Notes: generated from the sequence alone by a model not told the origin. A DNA stretch of 64,000 bases from Clostridiales bacterium UBA6386 (GCA_002437585.1 DJQM01000003.1:14567-78566), one strand, 5' to 3'. Positions 41,643-53,738 are shown, counted from the stretch's first letter. Numbers and translations: made by a program.

Positions 41643-43457
41643 ATGGAAGAAGTCAAGAAAATTCCGGAGCGCGGGGAGCTTCCGGAGGAAACCAAGTGGG
41701 CGTTGGAGGATTTGTATGCCACCACGGATGCCTGGCTTTCGGAGCTGAAGACCCTGAAAGAAGACGAAAAGGTTCTGACCTCCTATGCCGGACGGCTGGG
41801 GGAAAGCGGAAAGACCCTGTATGACTTTCTTCACGCGGTGGAAGACACGAACGTAAAGGCCGACCGGCTGGGCAATTACTGTATGCGAAAGGTTGACGAG
41901 GATACCCGCAATCCGGAAAGCCTTTCCTTGCAGGGAACATTCATGAGCACGGTGGTGGCACTGAACGCGGCGTGCAGCTTTGACACCCCGGAGATCATGG
42001 CCATTTCCGACGAGACGCTGGATGGCTTCTACCGGGACTATCCCGCGCTGGAGCGGTATCGCCGGTACCTGACGAGCCTTCGCCGGAGAAAGCCCCACAC
42101 CCTGTCCGCCCAGGAGGAAAAGCTGCTGGCGGCGGCGGGGGAAATGGCTCAGCTGCCGGACACGGTGTACAGCGCGTTGGCGGATGCCGACCTGAAATTC
42201 GCCGATGCGGTGGACAGCCAGGGAAAGAAGCATCCTCTGAGCCAGGGTACCTTCGTGCTTCTGGAGGAGAGTACCGACCACTGCTTGCGGAAGAGTGCCT
42301 ATGAAAATCTCTACGACGGCTTTGCCGGAATGCGCAACACCGCCGCCGCCGTGCTGAATGGACAGAATCAGCAGCTGAAATTCTTCAGCCGGGCGAGAAA
42401 ATATGATTCCGCGCTGGAAAGCTCTTTGGATGCCAGCGATGTGCCGGTGTCTGTCTACGAAAACCTTATAGAAGCCGTTCACAGGAAGCTTCCCACCATG
42501 TACCGCTATGTCCGTCTGCGCAAGAAGCTGCTGGGGGTGGAGAAGCTCCATTTCTACGACATTTACACGCCCCTGCTGCCTGCCGCTGACCGGCATATTC
42601 CTTTTGAAGAAGCAAAGCGGACGGTTTATGACGCACTGGCTCCCCTGGGGGAGGACTACCGCCGGATTCTGCGGGAGGGCTTTGACCATCGCTGGATCGA
42701 CGTATATCAGAACCAGGGCAAGCGCAGCGGCGCCTATTCCGCCGGTGCGGATGTACACCCCTTTGTGCTTCTGAACTACACCGGTACCCTGGACAGCCAG
42801 TTTACGCTGGCTCACGAAATGGGTCACGCCCTCCACTCCTACCTTTCCAACCAGCATCAGAACCCCATTGACGCGGATTATGTGATTTTCGTTGCCGAGG
42901 TGGCCTCCACCTGCAATGAGGCTCTGCTTATGGAGTACCTGCTGAGAAAGACCACCGACAAGGCCGAGCGGGCTTATCTCATCAACCACTTCCTGGATCA
43001 GTTCAAGGGCACTATCTACCGGCAGACCATGTTCGCCGAGTTCGAGCGGAACATCGGCAAGTGGTCGGAAGAGGGGAAGACCCTGACGGCGGACCTGCTT
43101 TGCGCCGAGTACAAGCGTCTGACGGAGCTGTACTACGGCCCGGGCATGGAGGTGGACGACCGGATCGCTGTGGAGTGGGCCAGAATTCCCCACTTCTACT
43201 ACAATTACTATGTCTTCCAGTACGCCACGGGCTACGCCGCGGCCATTGCCCTGTCCCGGCGGATTCTGCGGGAAGGGGAGACGGCGGTGAAGGACTACCT
43301 GGGCTTCCTGTCCGGCGGCTGCTCCAAGGATCCCATTTCGCTATTGAAGGGCGCGGGCGTGGATATGACAAGCCCGGAGCCGGTGGAGCAGGCACTGGAG
43401 CTTTTCGACCGGCTGCTGGATGAAATGGAAGCACTGACGGAGGAGCGGAATGGCTGA
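41643..43457 (+). CDS. pepF: Oligoendopeptidase F (M3 metallopeptidase)
   Basis: The 604-residue protein has the zinc-binding motif HEMGH (~391-395) in TLAHEMGHALHSYLS and the downstream Glu ligand in VASTCNEALL. It is a cytosolic endopeptidase for short peptides. The ATG at 41643 follows AGGAGGCGGA; an in-frame extension back to 41556 would overlap the promoter. The next small gene overlaps its stop by 8 bases. Confidence 0.95.
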   Translation: MEEVKKIPERGELPEETKWALEDLYATTDAWLSELKTLKEDEKVLTSYAGRLGESGKTLYDFLHAVEDTNVKADRLGNYCMRKVDEDTRNPESLSLQGTFMSTVVALNAACSFDTPEIMAISDETLDGFYRDYPALERYRRYLTSLRRRKPHTLSAQEEKLLAAAGEMAQLPDTVYSALADADLKFADAVDSQGKKHPLSQGTFVLLEESTDHCLRKSAYENLYDGFAGMRNTAAAVLNGQNQQLKFFSRARKYDSALESSLDASDVPVSVYENLIEAVHRKLPTMYRYVRLRKKLLGVEKLHFYDIYTPLLPAADRHIPFEEAKRTVYDALAPLGEDYRRILREGFDHRWIDVYQNQGKRSGAYSAGADVHPFVLLNYTGTLDSQFTLAHEMGHALHSYLSNQHQNPIDADYVIFVAEVASTCNEALLMEYLLRKTTDKAERAYLINHFLDQFKGTIYRQTMFAEFERNIGKWSEEGKTLTADLLCAEYKRLTELYYGPGMEVDDRIAVEWARIPHFYYNYYVFQYATGYAAAIALSRRILREGETAVKDYLGFLSGGCSKDPISLLKGAGVDMTSPEPVEQALELFDRLLDEMEALTEERNG

Positions 43458-43716
43458 ACTGTTTCTTCCCACCCTGCACACCTTCGCCATGAACAATCCC
43501 TTCACCGGCTCCAGCGGGCTTTTCCGGTTCCGGGCGGTGCCTAATGTGGTGATGGCAACGCCAAAGGAGGTGGACTTTGCCGCCAGCTCCATCCACGCCG
43601 AGTACTGGCACGGCCTGTACTGCTACGAGAAAAGCAAAATGGAGGGGGAGAAGACCTTCCCTATGTCTGACGAGGGGCGGCAGGAAATGCTGGACTGGCT
43701 TACCAGTAAAATTTGA
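43450..43716 (+). CDS. Small conserved-looking protein of unknown function
   Basis: The 88-residue protein (AELFLPTLHTFAMNNPFTGS; later EYWHGLYCYEKSKMEGE) overlaps the pepF stop by 8 bases, so translation is coupled. It has no signal or TM segment. Aromatic and acidic residues are spread evenly and codon use matches its neighbours, which favours a real gene. Function unknown. Confidence 0.65.
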   Translation: MAELFLPTLHTFAMNNPFTGSSGLFRFRAVPNVVMATPKEVDFAASSIHAEYWHGLYCYEKSKMEGEKTFPMSDEGRQEMLDWLTSKI

Positions 43717-43744
43717 AAAATTGTACAAATCTGAAAAATAGTTC

Positions 43745-43774
43745 TTGCATTATGTCCTAAAAAATGTGTATAAT
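43745..43774 (+). promoter_or_regulatory. Promoter of the short adenylate-ligase-like gene
   Basis: TTGCAT (43745-43750) and TATAAT (43769-43774) with an 18-bp spacer. It excludes a start at 43745 for the following gene. Confidence 0.65.
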
Positions 43775-43804
43775 GGCATAAAATGGAAATTTGGATGTGG
43801 TGCT

Positions 43805-44743
43805 ATGGATTACGCCCTGCTGCGAGAGTTTGCTATGCGGCCCCGGGCGCAGGAGGAAACGGTTTCCTACCTTGCGGAAAAGCTGTCCCATTTTGTCAGG
43901 CGGATGGATTCGGTTCTCATTTGCCTGCCAAACCAGGAGCCGGGGAGTCTGAGCCACCTGATGGAGCAGGCGGTGCTGCTGTGCGAGGGAGTGCCGGTGA
44001 CCTGGGGGCAGGATCATCGGTGGGTGAGCCTGCTGCGGCTGGCCTTCTCCTCCCGGGTCAGTGCCATTGTGAGCACGCCGCTGATTGCCCTGGGTCTTTC
44101 CAAGCTGCAGAATTACTATTCCATTCCGCTTTTTATCCGGGATGTGGTCACAGCCGGATACCCCTGCGAGGAATGGATGATCGAGGGTCTTTGCCGTGGC
44201 TTTGACTGCCATCCCAGAGGCTGCCTGAGCGTGGGCACCACCGGGATTGTGGCCGGCTTTTCCTGCGAGAAGCACCATGGGGTGCATATCCGGGATGACC
44301 TGTATCAGGTAGAGATTGTGGACGAAAAGGGGGTGCCTGTGCCGGAAGGGGAAGCCGGAGAGATGGTGATTTCCTGGAAGGGTCGGCCGGAGACCCGCTA
44401 TGCCATGGGGGAGAATGCCCGGCTGTTCACGGGACGGTGCCAGTGCGGGTCGTATGCACCGCTTCTCATGGATATCGTTCCCGGCCGGACGGAAGCGGAT
44501 GCCGATCTGCGGAAGCTGGGAAACGCACTGCAATCCTGGAACAGCGTTCTGGATTGCAGGATCGGGCGGAGTCCTCATGGTCTGGAGCTTGAGCTGATCA
44601 CGCTGCCCGGCGGACGGCTTCCGGAGCTTCCCACCGTGGCCAAGCAGGTGATCCGGCCTCTGAACCCGGAGACGGATGCGCCATTTTTCTATGATCCCAC
44701 TCAAAAAATCCGAAAAAATCCGGAAACAGCCATTGACTTTTAA
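43805..44743 (+). CDS. Truncated phenylacetate-CoA-ligase-like (AMP-binding) protein
   Basis: The 312-residue protein resembles the middle and C-terminal part of PaaK-type ligases: GVHIRDDLYQVEIVDEKG, PEGEAGEMVISWKG and a CQCG pair after the RYAMGENARLF region. The family P-loop (SSGTTG-type A3 motif) is not in its usual place; only LSVGTTGIVAGF is seen. Family members are about 430 residues, so this is either a shortened paralogue with a changed role or a remnant. The frame is open and codon use normal, so it is probably expressed. The ATG at 43805 lies 31 bases after a good promoter. Confidence 0.7.
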   Translation: MDYALLREFAMRPRAQEETVSYLAEKLSHFVRRMDSVLICLPNQEPGSLSHLMEQAVLLCEGVPVTWGQDHRWVSLLRLAFSSRVSAIVSTPLIALGLSKLQNYYSIPLFIRDVVTAGYPCEEWMIEGLCRGFDCHPRGCLSVGTTGIVAGFSCEKHHGVHIRDDLYQVEIVDEKGVPVPEGEAGEMVISWKGRPETRYAMGENARLFTGRCQCGSYAPLLMDIVPGRTEADADLRKLGNALQSWNSVLDCRIGRSPHGLELELITLPGGRLPELPTVAKQVIRPLNPETDAPFFYDPTQKIRKNPETAIDF

Positions 44744-44760
44744 GGGAAATGTGCTAAAAT
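44733..44760 (+). promoter_or_regulatory. Promoter of the alaS T-box transcript
   Basis: TTGACT (44733-44738) and TAAAAT (44755-44760), 16-bp spacer, overlapping the stop codon of the preceding gene. Confidence 0.65.
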
Positions 44761-44766
44761 ATCTGC

Positions 44767-45216
44767 GATATGCAAAGACATTGGGGAAGCGAAGCGGTTT
44801 TTGATGCTTGCAAGAGAGAGGGAGCTGGTGGAAGCCCTCAGCACGGATTCCGCAGGCCACTTCCTTCGCGTTGCCCGGGATGACCGGGACGGGCTGCTCC
44901 CGTTACAGGGTGTCTAAGATTGCCCTTTGTGTAACCGCTGATGAAATCGTCTGCGGTTCTCAGCGGATCTTTTGCCCCGACTGTGCAGTTTGAAAAACTT
45001 GAAATATAGCGCAGCCGTTGCCGGCGTAAGCTGGCTTACGGATGCGGCATACCCCTTGCGGGTACAGAAAGTATTCCTGCGTTTTTCAAACTTTCATTCG
45101 TGCCAAAATCTCTCGCTGATAACTCTTGCCGATTTAATTATTGGTTACTTGTGGGGTAAATTAGGGTGGTACCGCGATGCTTTCGTCGCCCCTATGGATT
45201 GGGGGCGGCGTTTTTT
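44767..45216 (+). ncRNA. T-box leader of alaS, interrupted by a MITE-like element
   Basis: The T-box AGGGTGGTACCGCG is at 45163-45176, followed by a terminator hairpin (CGTCGCCCC / GGGGGCGGCG, 45184-45210) and TTTTTTA. The 5' part from ~44767 contains GACATTGGGGAAGCGAAGCGG and GAGAGAGGGAGC, consistent with a Stem I. Between the two parts, 44931-45148 is an inverted relative of the MITE-like elements, making the leader ~450 bases instead of the usual 200-300. Confidence 0.82.
44931..45148 (-). mobile_element. MITE-like element, copy 4, inside the alaS leader
   Basis: Read on the minus strand, CAGCGAGAGATTTT, GTTTGAAAAACGCAGGAATAC, CGGCTGCGCTATATTTC and GGCAAAAGATCCGCTGA follow in the same order as in copies 2 and 3. 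The ends GTAACC (44931) and GGTTAC (45143-45148) form a short inverted repeat that differs from the other copies. It is therefore an older or divergent member. Non-coding. Confidence 0.72.
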
Positions 45217-45254
45217 ATTGCGGGGACACCGGATATTCTATGGAGGTCGTTACT

Positions 45255-47894
<2,640 letters not shown>

Positions 47895-47902
47895 ACGGAC
47901 AG

Positions 47903-47934
47903 AAGGGGCGCAGTGAGAGCTGCGCCCCTTTTTG
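47903..47934 (+). terminator. Terminator of alaS
   Basis: AAGGGGCGCAG / CTGCGCCCCTT stem with a 6-base loop followed by a T run. Confidence 0.85.
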
Positions 47935-47965
47935 CGGAAGAAACGCTGAAAGCAGGTGATTTTCC

Positions 47966-50179
47966 GTGCGCGCCCTGGTTTTCTTTACCGCCGGATTTGC
48001 ATCCATTTTGGGACTGATGCTCTACATGGACAGCTGGCTGCTTCGGGGGATTGGCCTGCTTGCGCTACTGGGGCTGTGCCTTGCTCTGCGGGGCAGGGGC
48101 ACGGCGGCGCAGAGAACGTTGATCTTCCTGGCAGGCTGCATCGCCGGGGTTCTCTGGCTGTCCGGCTATCAGACCCATTATTTATCCGCAGTCGAGCCGC
48201 TGGATGGGGCGGTCGTCCACTGCGTCATCCAGGCGGAGGACTACAGCCGGGAAACGGCCTATGGGCTGGCTCTGGACGGAACCACGGAAATAAACGGAAA
48301 AACCTATCGGGTGGCTGCCTATCTGGACGGAGCGGAAGGGCTTTCGCCCGGAGATACGATTGCGGGGGATTTCCGGCTGGGGCTGACCACGGACGAGGCA
48401 GAGAACCCGTCCTCCTATTATCCGGGCAAGGGGATTTTCCTGCGGGCTTATCAGAAGGGTGAAATCACCCGGAAGACAGGGGAGCGGACGCTGTCGAACC
48501 TTCCTGCCAGGCTTCGGTTTGAAATCGGCAGGATGCTGGATCGGTTTCTTTCCGGAGACTGTGCCGCCTTCGGAAGAGCCTTGCTTTTAGGCGACACCTC
48601 CCGGCTCAGCTATGCCCTGGATACCCGGCTGAAGGTCACGGGCATTCGCCATGTGGCTGCGGTCTCCGGCCTGCATATTTCTATTTTCTTTGCCATAATC
48701 TGCTCCATGACCTTCCGGAAGCGGTATTTTACCGCCGCCTTCGGCCTTCCGCTGCTGGTGCTTTTTGCGGCGGTGACAGGATTTACGCCCTCTGTGAACC
48801 GGGCCTGCATTATGTGCGGCCTGATGATTCTGGCACAGCTATTCTCCCGGGAGTACGATGGGGCTACGGCTCTGGCGTTTTCCGCTCTGGTGCTGCTGGT
48901 GCAGAATCCCTATGTGATCAGCTCGGTGAGCTTCCAGCTGTCGGTTGCCAGCGTGGCCGGGATTTTTGCCGCGGCACCCGGAATGCAGGGTTATTTTGCC
49001 CGGTTTCTTCCCAAGGGAAAGAGCTGGAAAAGCCGGTTTCTCCACGGGATCGCTTCCGGGGCGTCCGTGTCTTTAAGCTCTCAGGTGTTTACCCTGCCGC
49101 TGTGCGCTTACTATTTTGGGGCGGTGAGCCTGGTGGGAATTCTCACAAATCTGCTGGTTCTGTGGGTCATCGGACCCATATTCTGGGGGCTGATTGTGCT
49201 TTGCCTGTGCGGGAGCGTTTCGGTCTGGCTGGCGGGAATGGTCAGTTGGGTGGTGTCGATTCCCATCCGGTATGTGCTGCTGGTGGTAAAGCTTCTGGCC
49301 GCCTGCCCCCTGGCGGCGGTGTACACGAAAAGCCCCTATATCGTGGCGTGGCTGGCACTGGTGTATCTGCTTTTGGGGCTGTTTCTCCTTGGGGGAAAAC
49401 GCCGCCCGGGGCTGTATGCCTGCTGCTGCGCTCTGGGGCTTTGCGCCGCGCTGATTGCCGCCTGGTGGGAGCCGATGACCTCGGACATGACCTTTACCGT
49501 GCTGGACGTGGGACAGGGTCAATGTCTGCTTCTGCGTGCCGGAAGTCAGGTGTATGTGGTGGACTGCGGCGGGGATTCGGACACGAAAACCGCGGACATT
49601 GCTGCGGAAACACTGCTATCTCAGGGCTTTTCCCATGTGGACGGGCTGATTCTGACCCACCCGGATCGGGATCACGCCGGTGCGGCGGAGAATTTCCTCT
49701 CCCGGATCCGGACGGAGGTGGTGATCCTTCCGAATACTGCCAGGGAATTGGACATTCCGGCACGAACAAAGACGGTTTACGCTTCCTCGGTGCTGGAAAT
49801 GAAGAGCGTGAAGGGGACGGTGCGGATTTTTCCATCGGTTTATGCCGCTTCCGGCAACGAAATAAGCTTATGCGTCTTGTTTGACACCGAAAAATGTGAT
49901 ATACTCATTACCGGCGACCGGGACGGCTTCGGGGAGCGTTCTTTACTGCGAAACGTCGATATCCCGAAGGTAGATGTGCTGGTAGCGGGGCACCATGGAG
50001 CCAAAAACTCCACCTGTCAGGAGCTTCTGGAGGCGGTGCGCCCGGAAATCGTCTGCATCAGCGTGGGCGAGGGAAATCCCTACGGCCATCCCGCTCCGGA
50101 GCTGCTGGAGAGGCTGGCGGAATTCGGCTGCGCGGTCTACCGCACCGACCAGAACGGAACCATTACCATCAGGAGGTAA
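47966..50179 (+). CDS. comEC: DNA uptake channel protein ComEC/Rec2
   Basis: The 737-residue membrane protein has an N-terminal OB-like domain, a Competence domain of many TM helices (HVAAVSGLHISIFFAII is the family landmark), and a C-terminal metallo-beta-lactamase-like domain with LDVGQGQCLLL, LTHPDRDHAG and AGHHGAKNS. It forms the inner-membrane channel for single-stranded DNA in transformation. GTG start at 47966 follows AGGTGA. The classic comEA partner is not in the window. Confidence 0.93.
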   Translation: MRALVFFTAGFASILGLMLYMDSWLLRGIGLLALLGLCLALRGRGTAAQRTLIFLAGCIAGVLWLSGYQTHYLSAVEPLDGAVVHCVIQAEDYSRETAYGLALDGTTEINGKTYRVAAYLDGAEGLSPGDTIAGDFRLGLTTDEAENPSSYYPGKGIFLRAYQKGEITRKTGERTLSNLPARLRFEIGRMLDRFLSGDCAAFGRALLLGDTSRLSYALDTRLKVTGIRHVAAVSGLHISIFFAIICSMTFRKRYFTAAFGLPLLVLFAAVTGFTPSVNRACIMCGLMILAQLFSREYDGATALAFSALVLLVQNPYVISSVSFQLSVASVAGIFAAAPGMQGYFARFLPKGKSWKSRFLHGIASGASVSLSSQVFTLPLCAYYFGAVSLVGILTNLLVLWVIGPIFWGLIVLCLCGSVSVWLAGMVSWVVSIPIRYVLLVVKLLAACPLAAVYTKSPYIVAWLALVYLLLGLFLLGGKRRPGLYACCCALGLCAALIAAWWEPMTSDMTFTVLDVGQGQCLLLRAGSQVYVVDCGGDSDTKTADIAAETLLSQGFSHVDGLILTHPDRDHAGAAENFLSRIRTEVVILPNTARELDIPARTKTVYASSVLEMKSVKGTVRIFPSVYAASGNEISLCVLFDTEKCDILITGDRDGFGERSLLRNVDIPKVDVLVAGHHGAKNSTCQELLEAVRPEIVCISVGEGNPYGHPAPELLERLAEFGCAVYRTDQNGTITIRR

Positions 50180-50183
50180 CACC

Positions 50184-51230
50184 ATGGCGAAAACGCAGCC
50201 CTCGGACACCGGCTTGCAGGAACTGAAAACGCAGCTGAAGCAAAAGACACTGGGACGGCTGTACTTTTTCCATGGGGAGGAAACCTTCCTGCTGAATCAT
50301 TACCTGACCCAGATCCGAAAGCTGACCCTTGACCCGCTGACGGAATCCTTTAATTATCACCGGCTGAGCCAGGAAACCTTTGACATGCAGAGTTTTGCCG
50401 ACAGCGTGGAGAATCTTCCTATGATGGCCGAGCGCACCCTGGTGCAGGTGGACGATGTTGACCCCTTCAGGCTGCCGGAGGGCGACCGGAACAAGCTGGC
50501 GGAGATTTTCAGCGACGTGCCGGACTACTGCACGGTGGTGTTTACCTATCTCACCGCCCCCTGGAAGCCGGACAAGCGGCTGAAAAAGCTCTGGGAGGCG
50601 GTCAGTAAGCATGGCAGCATCGTGGAGTTCCGCAAGCAGGATCAGCGGGATCTGGTTGCCTGGGTCACACGGCACTTTGCCGCCGAGGGCAAGCGGATTT
50701 CTTCCGATCTGTGTGTGTATCTCATTGACATCACCGGCGGCACTATGACCGCCCTCAGCGGGGAAATCGAGAAAATCTGCGCCTATTCCGGAGCACAGGA
50801 AATCAAGAAAACCGACATTGACGCGGTAACAGAGCCGGTGCTGGACGCGGTGGTGTTCCAGATGACCGACCTTCTCAGCGGCGGCCGGTATGACCGAGCT
50901 TTTCAGAAGCTCCAGGAGCTTCTGAAAATGCAGCAGGAGCCGCTGGCAATCTTAGGCGCGGTGGGCGGTCACTTCCGCCGTCTCAGCGCGGCAAGAACCC
51001 TTCTCGACAGCGGGAAAACTGCCTTTGATCTGCAAAAGCTCTGCGGCATTCCGGATTATCCCGCCCGGAAAACCATGGAGGCGGCTCGGCGTTTTTCACC
51101 CGGCTTCTGTCGGAAGGCGGCGGAGCTGGTGCTGGAAACGGATTACCGGACAAAAACCTCCTTCGACGAACCGGAGCGGCTGCTGGAAATGCTGATCCTG
51201 GAGCTTGCCCAGGAGGCGCAGAATGCTTAA
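50184..51230 (+). CDS. holA: DNA polymerase III delta subunit
   Basis: The 348-residue protein has the HolA-type AAA+ fold start (GRLYFFHGEETFLLNHYL) and the C-terminal helical domain (LLETDYRTKTSF). Delta opens the sliding clamp for loading. The ATG at 50184 lies 4 bases after the comEC stop behind AGGAGGTAAC. comEC-holA adjacency is a common Firmicutes arrangement. Confidence 0.93.
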   Translation: MAKTQPSDTGLQELKTQLKQKTLGRLYFFHGEETFLLNHYLTQIRKLTLDPLTESFNYHRLSQETFDMQSFADSVENLPMMAERTLVQVDDVDPFRLPEGDRNKLAEIFSDVPDYCTVVFTYLTAPWKPDKRLKKLWEAVSKHGSIVEFRKQDQRDLVAWVTRHFAAEGKRISSDLCVYLIDITGGTMTALSGEIEKICAYSGAQEIKKTDIDAVTEPVLDAVVFQMTDLLSGGRYDRAFQKLQELLKMQQEPLAILGAVGGHFRRLSAARTLLDSGKTAFDLQKLCGIPDYPARKTMEAARRFSPGFCRKAAELVLETDYRTKTSFDEPERLLEMLILELAQEAQNA

Positions 51231-51837
51231 AATTCGGGAAGCCATCGTGGTGGAGGGTCGCTACGACAAAAATACCCTGGCGCAGATCGTGGACGCGCCC
51301 ATTCTGGAGACCAACGGCTTTGGCCTGTTCAAAGACCCAAAACAGCTGGAATTGCTGCGCAGTGTGGCGAAAAGGCGGGGGCTGATCGTCATGACGGACT
51401 CGGACGGGGCGGGCTTTGTGATCCGCAATCACATCAAAAGTGCCATTCCGGCAAAATACCTGAAGCACGCCTACATTCCGGATATTCCGGGCAAGGAAAA
51501 GCGGAAGGCTGCCCCCGGCAAGGAGGGCAAGCTGGGTGTGGAAGGAATGCGGCCGGAGCTGCTGCTCACCGCCCTGAAAAACGCCGGAGCCACCGTCGAA
51601 GGGGAGAGCGCGGCTGGGGAAAATGGCCAAATCACCAAGCAGGATTTTGTTGAATTTGGCCTTTCCGGCGGGTCAAATGCCAGCGAAAACCGGAAAAGGC
51701 TGCAAAACGATCTGAATCTGCCGGAGCACATGAGTGCCAACGCTCTGCTGCAAGCTTTGAATCTGCTGCTGAGCCGGGAAGAGCTGGCGCAAATTGTCCG
51801 GGAATGGGACAGCGAAAACGGAGAAGCACATGGTTGA
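51223..51837 (+). CDS. TOPRIM-domain protein, ribonuclease M5-like
   Basis: The 204-residue protein opens with the TOPRIM pattern EAIVVEGRYDKNTLAQIVDA and MTDSDGAGFVIRNHI, matching the N-terminal domain of RnmV, which matures 5S rRNA. The C-terminal half (ENRKRLQNDLNLPEHMSANA) agrees with RnmV-like proteins. It overlaps holA by 8 bases and the ABC-F gene by 8, so the three are one operon. The usual rnmV neighbours (tatD, ksgA) are absent, so function is slightly uncertain. Confidence 0.8.
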   Translation: MLKIREAIVVEGRYDKNTLAQIVDAPILETNGFGLFKDPKQLELLRSVAKRRGLIVMTDSDGAGFVIRNHIKSAIPAKYLKHAYIPDIPGKEKRKAAPGKEGKLGVEGMRPELLLTALKNAGATVEGESAAGENGQITKQDFVEFGLSGGSNASENRKRLQNDLNLPEHMSANALLQALNLLLSREELAQIVREWDSENGEAHG

Positions 51838-53692
51838 TATTCAGGTAACAAATCTGACGAAATTCTTCGTCATCGGCGAGAATTTGCTGGAGAATCTCAG
51901 CTTTGAGATTCGGGAAGGGGAGTGCGTGGCCATCCTGGGGCGGAACGGCTGCGGAAAGACCACCCTGTTCAATATCCTCACCGGCCAGATGGACTATGAT
52001 TCCGGGGAGGTTTATGTAAACCCCAATAAAAAGCTGGGTTTGATCTCCCAGATTCCGAAATTCCCGGAGGGGTTCACCGTGGAGGATGTGCTGCGCTCTG
52101 CCTTTGCGGAGCTTCTGCGCCTGCGCCGCCGGATGGAGGCTCTGGAAGGGGAGATGGTCAGCGGAGCCAGTGACGCTCAGCTGCGGGAGTACGACAGTCT
52201 TGCCAATCGGTTCCAGACCGGCGGCGGCTATGACATGGACGTGGAGGTGGACAAGATCTGCAATGGCCTGGGCATCTCCGCCGAGCAGAGAAAGCAGGAA
52301 TTTGCCAGCCTTTCCGGCGGGGAGAAGACCCGGATGAATCTTGCCCGGCTGCTGCTGGAAAAGACGGATATTCTGCTGCTGGATGAGCCGACCAACCACC
52401 TGGATTTGCGCAGCGTAGAGTGGCTGGAGCAGTATATCAACGCCTTTAAGGGCACGGTGCTGGCCATTTCCCACGACCGGTACTTCATCGACCAGGTGGC
52501 TGACCGGGTCATTGAGATTGTCGACGGTCATGCGGAGTTTTACTCCGGCAACTACTCCTTCTACATGGACGAAAAGCAGGCAAGGTTTGACCTGCAGCTG
52601 AAGCAGTACGAGCAGGAGCAGGCCAAGCTCAAGCAGCTGGGCTACACCCTGGAGCGGATGAAGGGCTGGGGCATCAACAACCGAACCCTCTACCGCCGAG
52701 CCATGTCCATCCAGCACCGGATGGAGCGGATTCAGAAGACGGAAAAGCCCAAAAAGGAGCGCACCATGAGAGCCTCCTTCGGGGAAAAGGATTTTTCCGG
52801 GGATATTGTTTTCAAGATGAAGGGCGTTTCCAAGTCCTATGGCGACCGGACGCTCTTTTCGGATGTGAACCTCAGCGTGGAGGGCGGAGAGCGAATCGCC
52901 CTGCTGGGGGACAACGGCACGGGAAAGACCACCTTTATTAAGTGCCTTCTGGGCGAGGAGGACTGCGCCGGGAAAATCCAGTTTGGACCTACGGTGAAAT
53001 TCGGGTATCTTCCCCAGATCATCCACTTTGACCACCCGGAGCGAAGCCTTTACGACACCATGCTCTACGAAAAGAACTGCACCCCCCAGGTGGCACGGGA
53101 TCGGCTGGGTGCCTTCCTGTTCCAGGGGGAGGATGTGTTCAAGCAGGTGGGGAATCTGTCCGGCGGCGAGCAGTCCCGGCTGCGGCTGTGTATGCTGATG
53201 GATGAAAAAATCAATCTTCTGATTCTGGACGAGCCTACCAACCACCTGGACATTGCCTCCCGGGAATGGGTGGAGGCGGCCATCGAGGAATTCGAGGGGG
53301 TGCTGCTGTTCGTATCCCACGACCGGTACTTCATCGAGAAATTCGCTGAGCGAATCTGGCTGCTGGAGGATGGAACCATCCGGGACTTCCGCTGCGGCTA
53401 TCAAAAATACCGCTCCATCCTGGAGCATGAGGCGGCGGCAAAGCCCGTCCCCGCAGTGGAGGCCAAGCCCAAAAAGGAAAAGCCCAAGGGCGGTACCAAG
53501 GAATCGGAGAAGCTGGCGCGTCGGCTGGAACGGGAGATTGAAAAGCAGGAGACGGCCATATCTGAGCTGGATACCAAAATCGAGGCCGCCGCCGCAGACT
53601 ATCAGGAGCTGACCCGGCTCCTGGGGGAGAAGGAAGCGGCGGAAAATGCACTGATGGAGCTGATGGAGCAGTGGGAGGCGGCCCAAATTTGA
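51830..53692 (+). CDS. ABC-F family ATPase
   Basis: The 620-residue protein has two ABC domains: Walker A GRNGCGKTT with LSGGEKTRMNLARLLL and GDNGTGKTT with LSGGEQSRLRLCMLM, joined by a charged linker. There are no TM helices, so it is a ribosome-associated ABC-F factor, not a transporter. The C-terminal ~75 residues form a coiled coil (ARRLEREIEKQETAISELD), as in YdiF/Uup relatives. Whether it is a housekeeping translation factor or an antibiotic-protection protein cannot be decided by reading; the core-gene operon favours housekeeping. Confidence 0.93.
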   Translation: MVDIQVTNLTKFFVIGENLLENLSFEIREGECVAILGRNGCGKTTLFNILTGQMDYDSGEVYVNPNKKLGLISQIPKFPEGFTVEDVLRSAFAELLRLRRRMEALEGEMVSGASDAQLREYDSLANRFQTGGGYDMDVEVDKICNGLGISAEQRKQEFASLSGGEKTRMNLARLLLEKTDILLLDEPTNHLDLRSVEWLEQYINAFKGTVLAISHDRYFIDQVADRVIEIVDGHAEFYSGNYSFYMDEKQARFDLQLKQYEQEQAKLKQLGYTLERMKGWGINNRTLYRRAMSIQHRMERIQKTEKPKKERTMRASFGEKDFSGDIVFKMKGVSKSYGDRTLFSDVNLSVEGGERIALLGDNGTGKTTFIKCLLGEEDCAGKIQFGPTVKFGYLPQIIHFDHPERSLYDTMLYEKNCTPQVARDRLGAFLFQGEDVFKQVGNLSGGEQSRLRLCMLMDEKINLLILDEPTNHLDIASREWVEAAIEEFEGVLLFVSHDRYFIEKFAERIWLLEDGTIRDFRCGYQKYRSILEHEAAAKPVPAVEAKPKKEKPKGGTKESEKLARRLEREIEKQETAISELDTKIEAAAADYQELTRLLGEKEAAENALMELMEQWEAAQI

Positions 53693-53738
53693 ACTTATAA
53701 TAGTTTGCTGTTTGCTGTAAATTATAGGAGAAAACAAA

